Shown here one piece after another: positions 30,788-39,144 of a stretch of 64,000 bases of DNA (positions within the stretch are counted from its first letter, which is position 1; the number at the start of each line of letters is the position of its first letter). The translations under genes were made by a program, and so were the position numbers. The stretch is taken from NCBI GenBank assembly GCA_910586245.1, contig CAJUFY010000003.1, positions 1-64,000 of the forward strand, in the 5' to 3' direction. Under the pieces are notes generated by a model, which worked only from the letters and a program-made list of their open reading frames with translations, had not been told where the DNA came from and did no database searches. This stretch comes from an uncultured Christensenella sp. (GTDB lineage: Bacteria; Bacillota; Clostridia; Christensenellales; Borkfalkiaceae).

Positions 30788-31492
30788 ATGAGAATCAATA
30801 AATTTCTTGCAGAACAGGGAGTTGCATCCCGACGCGGAAGCGATGAACTGGTTGCCGAAGGGCGCGTTACGATCAACGGCAAAACGGCAAAAGCGGGAGA
30901 CGACGTAACGGCATCTTCCGTTGTGGAAGTGGACGGAAAAACGCTTTCTCATAAAGTAAAATACGAGTATTATTTACTCAACAAACCCAAAGGATGCGTT
31001 TGCACCGTTTCAGACGATAAAGAACGAAAAACCGTTATGGATTTTCTTCCTGCGGGTGCAGGACGCGTTTTTCCCGTCGGGCGGCTAGATTATGATACCG
31101 AGGGGATGCTTATTTTGACAAACGACGGAGATCTTGCTTTCCGTTTGACTTCGCCGAAAAGCGAAATTCCGAAAACTTATCTCGTTCGGGTTGAGGGAAT
31201 TCTGACGGAAAAGCAATTGAACCGTCTGCGTGCCGGAGTAGAAATCGAGCGCGGAGTTATTACAAAGAAATGCAAAATCAACGTGATTGAAACGAATAAA
31301 ACTTACACTAAACTACACGTTGTACTGACAGAAGGCAAAAACCGGGAAATCAGAAAAATGTTTGAAGTGGTCGGAAAAAACGTAGATTTTTTAAAACGAA
31401 TCAAAATCGGAGATCTTACGCTGTCGGGGTTGGACCGCGGAACGATCCGAAAACTTTCGCAAGAAGAAATATTTTATTTAAAAAATTTATAA
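30788..31492 (+). CDS. rluB: RluB-type 23S rRNA pseudouridine synthase
   Basis: This 234-residue protein has an N-terminal S4 domain (MRINKFLAEQGVASRRGSDELVAEGRVTINGK) and a RsuA/RluB catalytic domain with the active-site Asp in GRLDYDTEGMLILTNDG. It makes a pseudouridine in 23S rRNA. It ends at a strong bidirectional terminator shared with lexA. Confidence 0.94.
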   Translation: MRINKFLAEQGVASRRGSDELVAEGRVTINGKTAKAGDDVTASSVVEVDGKTLSHKVKYEYYLLNKPKGCVCTVSDDKERKTVMDFLPAGAGRVFPVGRLDYDTEGMLILTNDGDLAFRLTSPKSEIPKTYLVRVEGILTEKQLNRLRAGVEIERGVITKKCKINVIETNKTYTKLHVVLTEGKNREIRKMFEVVGKNVDFLKRIKIGDLTLSGLDRGTIRKLSQEEIFYLKNL

Positions 31493-31494
31493 GA

Positions 31495-31521
31495 AAAAAA
31501 GCGGCGTTTCGCCGCTTTTTT
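31495..31521. terminator. Bidirectional terminator between rluB and lexA
   Basis: A 12-bp stem AAAAAAGCGGCG with its complement and a TTT loop ends in T runs on both strands. Confidence 0.9.
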
Positions 31522-31529
31522 ATTATTGA

Positions 31530-32135
31530 TTACATGCTGCGCATCAAGCCGATGACTTTGCCGAGAATTTGCAAATGATTGCTTTCATCCAATACGAAAT
31601 CGTTCAGCTCCGCATTTTCGGGATGTAAAATATATTTACCGTCCCGACGGAAAAACCGTTTTACCGTAGCGCCTTCTTCGATTCCGCCGTCAAACATCGC
31701 AACGACGATATCGCCGTTTTCCGCAGTATTTTGCTTCCTGACAATGATTTTATCCCCGTTAAAGATGCCTGCTTCTATCATACTGTCGCCCTGAACACGA
31801 AGCATGAAAAGATTTTCGCCTTTAAATTCAGAAGAGGGGAGCGCGTAATATCCTTCGTAATTTTCCGTTGCAAGAATCGGTTGACCCGCGGTAACGGTAC
31901 CGATCAAGGGAACGGATACACTGCCGCCGTTCCGCACGGAAACGGCTCTTTTTTTATTTTCCGCTTTGTTCAGATGCCCGCGTTCTTTTAAACGGTTAAT
32001 ATAATCGTAAACGGTTGCGGTGGATTTAATGCCCAACTCTTTGCAAATCTCGCGCACGGTAGGGGGAAAACCGTTCTCGTCGTTATAACGGTTAATAAAA
32101 TCAAGAACTTCGTCAAGCTTACGATGATCCAGCAT
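31530..32135 (-). CDS. lexA: LexA SOS repressor
   Basis: This 201-residue protein has an N-terminal winged helix (VREICKELGIKSTATVYDYINRL), the cleavage site VTAGQP (Ala-Gly), the catalytic Ser in GDSMIEAGI and a Lys in ATVKRF. RecA-triggered self-cleavage would release SOS genes. A matching SOS box overlaps its own promoter, so it is autoregulated. It is transcribed leftward into the shared terminator. Confidence 0.96.
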   Translation of the reverse strand: MLDHRKLDEVLDFINRYNDENGFPPTVREICKELGIKSTATVYDYINRLKERGHLNKAENKKRAVSVRNGGSVSVPLIGTVTAGQPILATENYEGYYALPSSEFKGENLFMLRVQGDSMIEAGIFNGDKIIVRKQNTAENGDIVVAMFDGGIEEGATVKRFFRRDGKYILHPENAELNDFVLDESNHLQILGKVIGLMRSM

Positions 32136-32162
32136 TTGAATACCTCTCTTCCTGTTTCCCTT

Positions 32163-32201
32163 ATTATATCATAACAGAAGAAAAATTGCAAACAAATGTT
32201 T
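32163..32201 (-). promoter_or_regulatory. lexA promoter with SOS box
   Basis: On the minus strand TTGCAA (32191-32186) and TATAAT (32168-32163) are 17 bp apart. AAAC-AAAT-GTTT at 32190-32201 fits the Gram-positive LexA box (GAAC-N4-GTTC) with end-base changes and overlaps the -35 box. Confidence 0.65.
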
Positions 32202-32233
32202 TTAAAAATCAAAAAATTTTTTAATAAATCTTC

Positions 32234-32262
32234 TTGTTCTTTTTTAAAGAATGTTTTATAAT
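32234..32262 (+). promoter_or_regulatory. Promoter of the small Cys-rich protein gene
   Basis: TTGTTC (32234-32239) and TATAAT (32257-32262) are 17 bp apart, followed by GAGAGGT and the ATG at 32279. It is divergent from lexA, about 35 bp from the SOS box. Confidence 0.7.
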
Positions 32263-32278
32263 GATCGAGAGGTATATT

Positions 32279-32467
32279 ATGGAAATAAAAATGTGCGTGT
32301 TATACGACGGAAAAGAGTGCGACGGTTGTATGGAATGCGAGGTATGCAATCTCGATCCGAGTAAAGTATGTGATAACTGCGGAAAGTGTCTTGAAATCAA
32401 AGATTTCGCAAGCATTAAAATCGATAAAATTATTACCGATCCCAGTGAATATCAGGATAAAAATTAA
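32279..32467 (+). CDS. Small Cys-rich protein, probable metal binder
   Basis: The protein has 62 residues with ten or so cysteines in the first 45, arranged as CDGCMECEVC and CDNCGKC, the pattern of a small zinc or iron-sulfur protein. The ATG at 32279 follows GAGAGGT; upstream in-frame starts precede the ribosome binding site. I recall similar small proteins beside lexA/hflX in Clostridia, but no function is established. It converges with hflX, and the two coding regions overlap by four bases. Confidence 0.75.
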   Translation: MEIKMCVLYDGKECDGCMECEVCNLDPSKVCDNCGKCLEIKDFASIKIDKIITDPSEYQDKN

Positions 32468-33687
32468 ATCTCTTTGATAAACTCGCGGAAGCGTTCGGCA
32501 TATATCACCGGAATAATTGCAGCAATTTCGCTGCCCGAATCGTGATAAGTCACTGACGTTTCCGTTAAAAGCGGTCTTAACTTTCCGTATTGCGCAGTTT
32601 TTTCGTAAGGCACGAAAAGATTTACGCGCACAAATTCGTCTTTCAATGCACGCATGATTTCCCGTTTCAAACAATCCAGCCCGATGCCGTTTGCAGCCGA
32701 AATACAAACTGCATCGGAAGAATAATTCGCCACGTCGGGAACCAGATCGCATTTATTCATCACCACAAGATAAGGCGCAGAAAAATTCATTTCCCGCAAC
32801 GTATCGAGGGTGGTTTTCAATTGCATTTCATACTCGCCCGACGCATCGCAGACGATTAAAGCCAAATCGCAATTTAACGCACTTTCCAACGTGGAATGAA
32901 ACGCTTCGATCAAACGGTGGGGGAGACTTTGCAAAAATCCGACCGTATCAACCAATAAAAAAGGTACGCCTTCGATTTCAAACTGCCGTGCGGTCGGATC
33001 AAGGGTTGCAAACAGCGCGTTTTTTACAAAGACTTCCGCGCCCGTTAAAGCGTTTAATAGCGTAGATTTTCCGGTATTCGTATATCCAACCAGAGCGACG
33101 GTTTTTACCCGCTCTTTTTTTCTTCGTTCCGTCTGGCGGGCGCGGCGTTTTTCCGTTTCAGTCAGTTTTTGTTCCAAAAAATGAATCCTCGTACGGATAT
33201 GACGTCTGTCCGTTTCCAACTTACTTTCCCCGGGACCGCGCGTTCCGATTCCGCCTCCGAGGCGAGAAAGCGCTTCGCCTTTTCCTTTGAGCCGAGGATA
33301 CATGTATTTCAGTTGGGCAAGTTCCACCTGAATTTTTCCTTCGCTGCTTTCTGCCCGCAAAGCAAAAATATCGAGGATTAAAGTGGTGCGGTCGATTACC
33401 TTTTTTCCGCCAAGGGCAGAAGAAATATTCAACGTTTGAGAAGGGGAGAGCTCGCCGTTAAACAAAACCGTTACGTCTAAATCTTCCAGCCGTGCTTTTA
33501 ATTCCTGCAATTTACCTTCGCCGATATACGTAGCGGGATTGATCTCCCGAATGTGCTGATAAATCGTCCCTGCGTACTCCGCGTTTGCGCTTTCAATAAG
33601 CGCTACGATTTCATCGTGCAGTATTTTATAATCGTCGTTTTCAATCGGTTGGATTACGTAAACGACTTCCGTTTTTTGATCCGTCAT
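32464..33687 (-). CDS. hflX: HflX GTPase
   Basis: This 407-residue ribosome-associated GTPase has an N-terminal HflX domain (TYIGEGKLQELKARL, FNGELSPSQTLNISSALGGKKVIDRTTLILDIFA), G1 GYTNTGKSTLLNALTG, G3 DTVGFLQSLP and G4 NKCD. It splits stalled or heat-damaged ribosomes. Its ATG overlaps the stop of the recombinase gene upstream (ATGA), so the two form an operon. Confidence 0.95.
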   Translation of the reverse strand: MTDQKTEVVYVIQPIENDDYKILHDEIVALIESANAEYAGTIYQHIREINPATYIGEGKLQELKARLEDLDVTVLFNGELSPSQTLNISSALGGKKVIDRTTLILDIFALRAESSEGKIQVELAQLKYMYPRLKGKGEALSRLGGGIGTRGPGESKLETDRRHIRTRIHFLEQKLTETEKRRARQTERRKKERVKTVALVGYTNTGKSTLLNALTGAEVFVKNALFATLDPTARQFEIEGVPFLLVDTVGFLQSLPHRLIEAFHSTLESALNCDLALIVCDASGEYEMQLKTTLDTLREMNFSAPYLVVMNKCDLVPDVANYSSDAVCISAANGIGLDCLKREIMRALKDEFVRVNLFVPYEKTAQYGKLRPLLTETSVTYHDSGSEIAAIIPVIYAERFREFIKEI

Positions 33688-34763
33688 GCCTCGTCCTCGT
33701 CTGAACGGTGTAATTTCACTTTATCCGCTACTTTTCTGCGGTTATCTTCGGAAATCGCAGCATAGTGTTTCCGCGTCGTATTTACGTCTTTATGCCCCAA
33801 AACGTCTGCGACGATATAGATATCGCCCGTTTCCCGATAAAGCGCCGTACCGTAAGTAGAGCGAAGCTTATGCGGCGTAATTTTTTTTAAAGGAGTCACG
33901 ATTTTGGCATATTTTTTTACAAGATTTTCTACCGCCCGAATACTGATTCTGCGGTATTGTAAAGAAAGAAAGAGGGCGGTTTCATCCGGTTCGACCTTAG
34001 GATCTTCTTCCTTCTGCGCCATATAAGCGGCGAGGGCGTCGCCGACCTCTTCTGAAAAATACAAAATCGCTTTATTGCCGCCTTTGCGGGTTATGATAAA
34101 GGAATTGTTGGAAAAATCAACGCTTTCGTTATTTAATCCTACCAACTCCGAAATACGAATCCCCGTGCCGAGGAAAAGCGTCAAAATCGCAGTATCCCGA
34201 ATTTTCGTTTTCTCATGGTATCCGCTGGCATGAGAAGAAAGACCGCTCCCGAATTCTGCGGTATCAAGCAAAGTGGAGACTTCGTCTTTTTCCAGCCGGA
34301 TAATTTCTTTTTCATGCAGCTTCGGCGTTGCAACTTTTGCCGAATGATTGACCTCGATCAAACCTTTATTAAAAAAATATTTAAACATTGAACGTACGGA
34401 GGAAAGCTTACGCGCTTTGGCGCGCTCGTCGCACGACAATCTTTTTTCCCCGAATTTGTAATTCGAAAGATAACTTAAATATATTTCCAAATCGATTTCG
34501 GTAACTGCATTTAAATCTTCAAGGGAAATATCCCGAATTTTTTTTCCGCGATACTTTTTTTGAGCGAGAAAATTAAAAAAAATACGAAGATCGTAACAAT
34601 AATTTAAACGGGTGAGCGTACTTGTTCTCGTTTCAACGCCACGTAAAAAATCTTCGCAGAAGTAGGGGAGTTCTTCCAGAAGACGGTCTATTTTATCTAA
34701 ATTTATGAAATTGCGTTCTTTGTAAAAATCAGAAGATTCTTTCATATCCAAAAAAGTAGTCAC
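33684..34763 (-). CDS. XerC/D-like tyrosine recombinase, probably housekeeping
   Basis: This 359-residue protein has an N-terminal SAM-like domain (about 35-165) and a catalytic domain with Arg in GTGIRISELVGL, His-x-x-Arg in HKLRSTYG, His in LGHKDVNTTRKHY and the Tyr nucleophile in KHYAA. It is coupled to hflX by ATGA and shows no attachment sites or cargo nearby. That argues for a chromosomal recombinase, possibly dimer resolution, rather than a mobile element. The assignment as XerD itself is uncertain. Confidence 0.85.
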   Translation of the reverse strand: MTTFLDMKESSDFYKERNFINLDKIDRLLEELPYFCEDFLRGVETRTSTLTRLNYCYDLRIFFNFLAQKKYRGKKIRDISLEDLNAVTEIDLEIYLSYLSNYKFGEKRLSCDERAKARKLSSVRSMFKYFFNKGLIEVNHSAKVATPKLHEKEIIRLEKDEVSTLLDTAEFGSGLSSHASGYHEKTKIRDTAILTLFLGTGIRISELVGLNNESVDFSNNSFIITRKGGNKAILYFSEEVGDALAAYMAQKEEDPKVEPDETALFLSLQYRRISIRAVENLVKKYAKIVTPLKKITPHKLRSTYGTALYRETGDIYIVADVLGHKDVNTTRKHYAAISEDNRRKVADKVKLHRSDEDEA

Positions 34764-34821
34764 AAGAGGGAAGAATAAAAAACATATATAACTATGCGCA
34801 AAATCTATGTTTTACGAATAA

Positions 34822-36651
34822 TTATGGCATTTTTGTCAAGATTCCGTAAGAATACGCGCCGAATTCAACGTTTCCGTTAAAATTCGTTTGACTTAGATGT
34901 TCGTAATACGTACCGCGTAATTTGATATTATATTTTCCAGCAGAATTATTTACGTAAACGATTGCCGAACGGTTTTTTATTTTTCGTTCGTATACGATAC
35001 AGTATCTGTCGGCAAAAATTTCCCGATAACTTCCTTCTTTTAAAATCATTTTCAATTCATTTGTACGAATATTACCGATTTTGCGGTAATATTCCGTCAA
35101 ATCATTTTCCTGACGGCTCCAATCGAAACAACGCCTGCAAAACGGATCGTGATATCCCTCCATACCGATTTCGTCGCCATAGTAGATACAAGGTATGCCT
35201 GGCATAGTATATTGTAATAATACTGCCATTTTCAAACATTTCATTGCCTTTTCACGCTCCTCGGCGCTCAAAAAGGAACGTGCCATTTCGTCTTTACTGG
35301 AATAATTTTTACCGCCGAATACGGTTAATATCCGCGCCGTATCGTGCGTTCCAAGCACGTTCATCAGATTATCGAGTACTTGTTTGGGATAATGATCGAT
35401 CAGCATTGCAATCGTTTCACGCAGCTGGAACGTCGTTCCGCTCATCACGAAATTGATGATAGCGTCTTTTAACGGATAATTCATGACGCTGTCAAGTTCC
35501 AAGCCGAGCAAATATTTTCTGCGTTGACTGTATGCTATTTTGTTGGAAGCGTCCTCCCAAACTTCCCCGATAATTACGGCGTCCGACGTTTCTTCTTTGA
35601 CTGCGTGTCTTAATTTTTCAAGAAAGAAATCCGGAAGTTCGTCTGCAACGTCAAGCCGATAACCGCCGATTCCGTGACGCAACCAGTTTTTTAAGACACC
35701 GTTTTTACCGAAAATAAAATCCTGATAAGATTGCGATTGTTCGTTTACCGCAGGTAACGTTTCGATTCCCCACCAACTGTCGTAGCGATCGGGAAAATCC
35801 GAAAAACAGTACCATCCGGAATAAGGTGAATCGGGCGATTGATGTGCGCCGAGTTCCTGTTTGTAACGGCCGTATTTATTGAAATAACGGCTGTCGTCGC
35901 CCGTATGGTTAAATACCCCGTCTAAAACGATACGAATCCCTTTTTCTTTGGCATCGGCAATCAAACGGTCAAAGTCTTCCGCCGTGCCGAGCAACGGATC
36001 TATTTGCATATAATCGCCCGTATCGTAACGGTGGTTGGAATATGCTTCAAAAATCGGGTTGAGATAAATAACCGAAACGCCTAAGCTTTTTAAGTAATCG
36101 AGTTTTTCCCGAATTCCATTCAGATTGCCGCCGAAAAAGTCGTTGTTTAAAACTTTGCCGAATTCGTTCGGTTTATAATTCGGAATCCCGCCCCAGTCTT
36201 TCCGTAAAATCTTATTATCGGCAATCGGATAATCACCGCTTTTATAAAATCTGTCGGGAAAAATCTGATACATCACGCCGCCTTTCATCCAATCAGGCGT
36301 TTCAAAATCTTCTTCGAAGACCGTAAGCTGCCAACTGTGCGGATCATCGCACAATTTACCGCAATGCCGTTCTGAAAGCCCAAAATAGCGATCGCCGAAA
36401 CGAAAATAATAAAAATAAAGCCCAATACGGTTAAACTTCAAAGTTACGGAAAAACCGCTATCGTCCCGATTCATCGGAATTTCGGAAGCGCTGTTTCCGT
36501 CTTTGAAATAAACAAAATAACATGCTTGAGCGGAGAAGTTTACTTCTCCGCTCTCGTCCGCTAAAATATGAAACGTGACTGCCTGTCCGCGCGGCACGGC
36601 GCCGGTATATGATTTGCAGATTTTTTCAAGAGGATTGTAGTAAAAATCCAT
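34822..36651 (-). CDS. GH13 alpha-amylase/neopullulanase-like enzyme
   Basis: This 609-residue enzyme has an N-terminal beta-sandwich (about 1-115, with YFYYFRFGDRYFG) and a GH13 barrel: region I DGVFNHTGDD, region II GYRLDVADE (nucleophile Asp near 335), region III IIGEVWED (acid/base Glu near 362) and region IV LGTHDTAR (near 436). There is no signal peptide, so it probably acts inside the cell on glycogen or maltodextrins. As the last gene of the glycogen operon it may debranch or hydrolyse the limit dextrins left by the phosphorylase. The exact specificity is unresolved. Confidence 0.9.
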   Translation of the reverse strand: MDFYYNPLEKICKSYTGAVPRGQAVTFHILADESGEVNFSAQACYFVYFKDGNSASEIPMNRDDSGFSVTLKFNRIGLYFYYFRFGDRYFGLSERHCGKLCDDPHSWQLTVFEEDFETPDWMKGGVMYQIFPDRFYKSGDYPIADNKILRKDWGGIPNYKPNEFGKVLNNDFFGGNLNGIREKLDYLKSLGVSVIYLNPIFEAYSNHRYDTGDYMQIDPLLGTAEDFDRLIADAKEKGIRIVLDGVFNHTGDDSRYFNKYGRYKQELGAHQSPDSPYSGWYCFSDFPDRYDSWWGIETLPAVNEQSQSYQDFIFGKNGVLKNWLRHGIGGYRLDVADELPDFFLEKLRHAVKEETSDAVIIGEVWEDASNKIAYSQRRKYLLGLELDSVMNYPLKDAIINFVMSGTTFQLRETIAMLIDHYPKQVLDNLMNVLGTHDTARILTVFGGKNYSSKDEMARSFLSAEEREKAMKCLKMAVLLQYTMPGIPCIYYGDEIGMEGYHDPFCRRCFDWSRQENDLTEYYRKIGNIRTNELKMILKEGSYREIFADRYCIVYERKIKNRSAIVYVNNSAGKYNIKLRGTYYEHLSQTNFNGNVEFGAYSYGILTKMP

Positions 36652-36663
36652 TTCGCACTCGCT

Positions 36664-36683
36664 TTTTCCGCCGCAGCGGAAAA
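36664..36683 (-). other. Intercistronic hairpin between glgP and the amylase gene
   Basis: TTTTCCGC and GCGGAAAA form an 8-bp stem with a 4-base loop on either strand. No T run follows on the minus strand, so an RNA processing or stability element is more likely than a terminator. Confidence 0.5.
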
Positions 36684-36685
36684 TA

Positions 36686-39112
36686 TCACTTGTTCAAAGG
36701 TTTCAGATTCCAGATATGATCGGCATAATCGCGAATGCTTCTGTCCGCGGAAAAATATCCTGCGGCTGCGATATTGCAAAGCGACATTCTGTTCCATTCT
36801 TTTTTATTCTTACGGTAAATTTCAGACATCTTATTCTGCGTCTGCGCATACGATTCGTAATCTGCAAGACACATATAAGGATCGGCAACGGGTGCGTTTC
36901 TCAGCAGATAATTGGAAATATCGGCAAAAGACGTTCCGTTAAAGCCGACGATCAGCGTTTCGATAATCTTACGCATATCGGCATCGCGGTTGTAGTAGAA
37001 ACTCGAATTGTAGCCGCCCGACCAAATATCTTTTACTTCGTCCGCTTTCAATCCGAAGATAAAAATATTATCGTCTCCTACCCTTTCCGCCATTTCAACG
37101 TTTGCGCCGTCCAAAGTTCCGACGGTCAGTGCGCCGTTGATCATAAACTTCATGTTGCCTGTGCCGCTCGCCTCTTTTCCCGCCAAAGAAATCTGTTCGG
37201 AAATTTCGGACGCAGGCATCAGTTTTTCAGACATCGTCACGTTATAATTTTCCATGTAGACGACGTTCAGCTTTTCGGCAATTTTGGGATTTTTTCGGAT
37301 ATCTTCCGAAAGGAAACAGATCAGCTTCATAATCTGTTTTGCCATTTCATATCCGGCAGCCGCTTTTGCGCCGAAAATATACGTTTTGGGAAGAATATCG
37401 AGGTTCGGATTTTCGCGCAATGCATTATAATCTGCAATGATATGCAATACGTTCAGCAACTGCCGTTTGTATTCGTGCATACGTTTTGCTTGTACGTCGA
37501 ACACCGTATCGGGATTGATTTCAATCCCTTGGTGTTTGCGCGCATAATCTGCAAATTGTTTCTTTTTGATTGCTTTAATTTCGTCGAGACGCTTTAAAAC
37601 GCCAGCGTCTTTTTCAAACTTTTTGAATTCGGCAAGTTTGGAAGCATCTTTATCAAAGCCTTCGCCGATACATTCGGTCAATAATTCGCAAAGTTCCGGA
37701 TTCGATTGATTCAGCCATCTTCTGTGCGCGATACCGTTCGTAACGTTGCAGAATTTATCGGGCGTGTAATCATGAAAATCCTTAAAAACGCTTTCTTTGA
37801 TAATTTCGCTGTGCAGTTCCGAAACGCCGTTGACGCTGTGGGAACCGACCACGCACAAATTCGCCATTCTTACCGTATTGTGCGAAAGAATCGCCATACG
37901 GGAAATTTTATTCCAGTCTCCGGGGAAACGATTCCACAAATCGTCGCAGAATCTACGGTTAATCTCTTTTAAAATACCGTAAATTCGGGGAAGTCTTCTC
38001 GCAAGCAAATCCTCCGCCCACGTTTCCAAAGCTTCTGCAAGCACCGTATGGTTCGTATATGCGCAGGTTGCCGTCGTAATATTCCATGCAGCGTCCCAGC
38101 CCATAAAGTTTTCATCCACAAGAATACGCATCAGTTCGGGAATTGCAAGCGCGGGATGCGTATCGTTGATATGAATGGCCGCCATCTGAGGCAAAAGTTT
38201 TAAGGATCCGTAGCGGCGTTTGTGATCGGACACGATACATTGCAACGACGCCGAAACGAGAAAATATTGCTGTTTTAAGCGAAGCGATTTTCCCTCGTAA
38301 TGATTGTCGGAAGGATAAAGTACTTTGGAAATCAACTGCGCATCGCTGTCCTCGCGCATAACTTCGTCGTAATTTCCCTGCGAAAACAATTGCATATCGA
38401 ATTTTTGAACGGCACGGGAACGCCACAGCCGAAGTACGCTTACGGCTTCGGAATTCGCACCCGATACCATCATATCGTACGCAATCGCTTCCACTTCTTT
38501 CGCGTTATGGTAAATCGTTTCCATTCCGTGATCCGTCCAGCGCTCTTCCAGATCGCCGTCGAATTTTACGATAAACTGTTTGTCCGAACGCTGCGTCAGC
38601 CAAGCTTCACCGCCCGGAAGCCATACGTCCGGTAATTCGATTTGCCATCCGTCCACGATTTTCTGCTTAAATAAACCGTACTGATAACAGATGGAAAATC
38701 CCATCGCAGGATAATTCTGCGTAGCAAGTCCGTCCAGGAAGCAAGCGGCAAGCCGTCCGAGCCCCCCGTTTCCGAGTCCTGCGTCGGGCTCTTCCTCGTA
38801 AAGGTCTTCAAGACTGACGTTGATTTTTTTAAGCGCATTTTCCAAAGCGGAACGAATTCCCAGATTGTAAACGCTGTTTTTCAGCGAACGCCCCATAAGG
38901 AATTCCATACAGAGATAATACACCCGTTTCATCTTCGCTTTTTTGCTCTTTTCATGAAAGCGCTGACGTTTTTCGAGCATGTAATCCCTTACGCTCATAA
39001 CAACCGCTTTATAAATTTGTTCTCTCGTCGCTTCCGCGGGCCCCAGCCCGAAATAACGGGTCAGTTTTCCCGTGATTAAACGGTACGCTTCCTGTTCGGT
39101 TAAGTTGTTCAT
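36686..39112 (-). CDS. glgP: GlgP, glycogen/alpha-glucan phosphorylase
   Basis: This 808-residue PLP enzyme releases glucose-1-phosphate from glycogen. Landmarks are EEPDAGLGNGGLGRLAACFLDGLA near residue 110, the catalytic-site sequences HINDTHPALAIPEL and NVTNGIAHRRWL, and the PLP lysine in EASGTGNMKF (near 650) followed by NGALTVGTLDGANVE. Its length is normal. Translation begins after GGAGAT. It lies between glgA and the amylase gene in the glycogen operon. Confidence 0.97.
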   Translation of the reverse strand: MNNLTEQEAYRLITGKLTRYFGLGPAEATREQIYKAVVMSVRDYMLEKRQRFHEKSKKAKMKRVYYLCMEFLMGRSLKNSVYNLGIRSALENALKKINVSLEDLYEEEPDAGLGNGGLGRLAACFLDGLATQNYPAMGFSICYQYGLFKQKIVDGWQIELPDVWLPGGEAWLTQRSDKQFIVKFDGDLEERWTDHGMETIYHNAKEVEAIAYDMMVSGANSEAVSVLRLWRSRAVQKFDMQLFSQGNYDEVMREDSDAQLISKVLYPSDNHYEGKSLRLKQQYFLVSASLQCIVSDHKRRYGSLKLLPQMAAIHINDTHPALAIPELMRILVDENFMGWDAAWNITTATCAYTNHTVLAEALETWAEDLLARRLPRIYGILKEINRRFCDDLWNRFPGDWNKISRMAILSHNTVRMANLCVVGSHSVNGVSELHSEIIKESVFKDFHDYTPDKFCNVTNGIAHRRWLNQSNPELCELLTECIGEGFDKDASKLAEFKKFEKDAGVLKRLDEIKAIKKKQFADYARKHQGIEINPDTVFDVQAKRMHEYKRQLLNVLHIIADYNALRENPNLDILPKTYIFGAKAAAGYEMAKQIMKLICFLSEDIRKNPKIAEKLNVVYMENYNVTMSEKLMPASEISEQISLAGKEASGTGNMKFMINGALTVGTLDGANVEMAERVGDDNIFIFGLKADEVKDIWSGGYNSSFYYNRDADMRKIIETLIVGFNGTSFADISNYLLRNAPVADPYMCLADYESYAQTQNKMSEIYRKNKKEWNRMSLCNIAAAGYFSADRSIRDYADHIWNLKPLNK

Positions 39113-39144
39113 TCTGTCTTTTTATCTCCTGAAAAATTAGTAAC

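Noticed and set aside
33684..34763. Xer-like recombinase as the integrase of another mobile element
   Set aside because: It is coupled to hflX beside lexA, with no cargo, attachment repeats or tRNA nearby, which is a housekeeping context.
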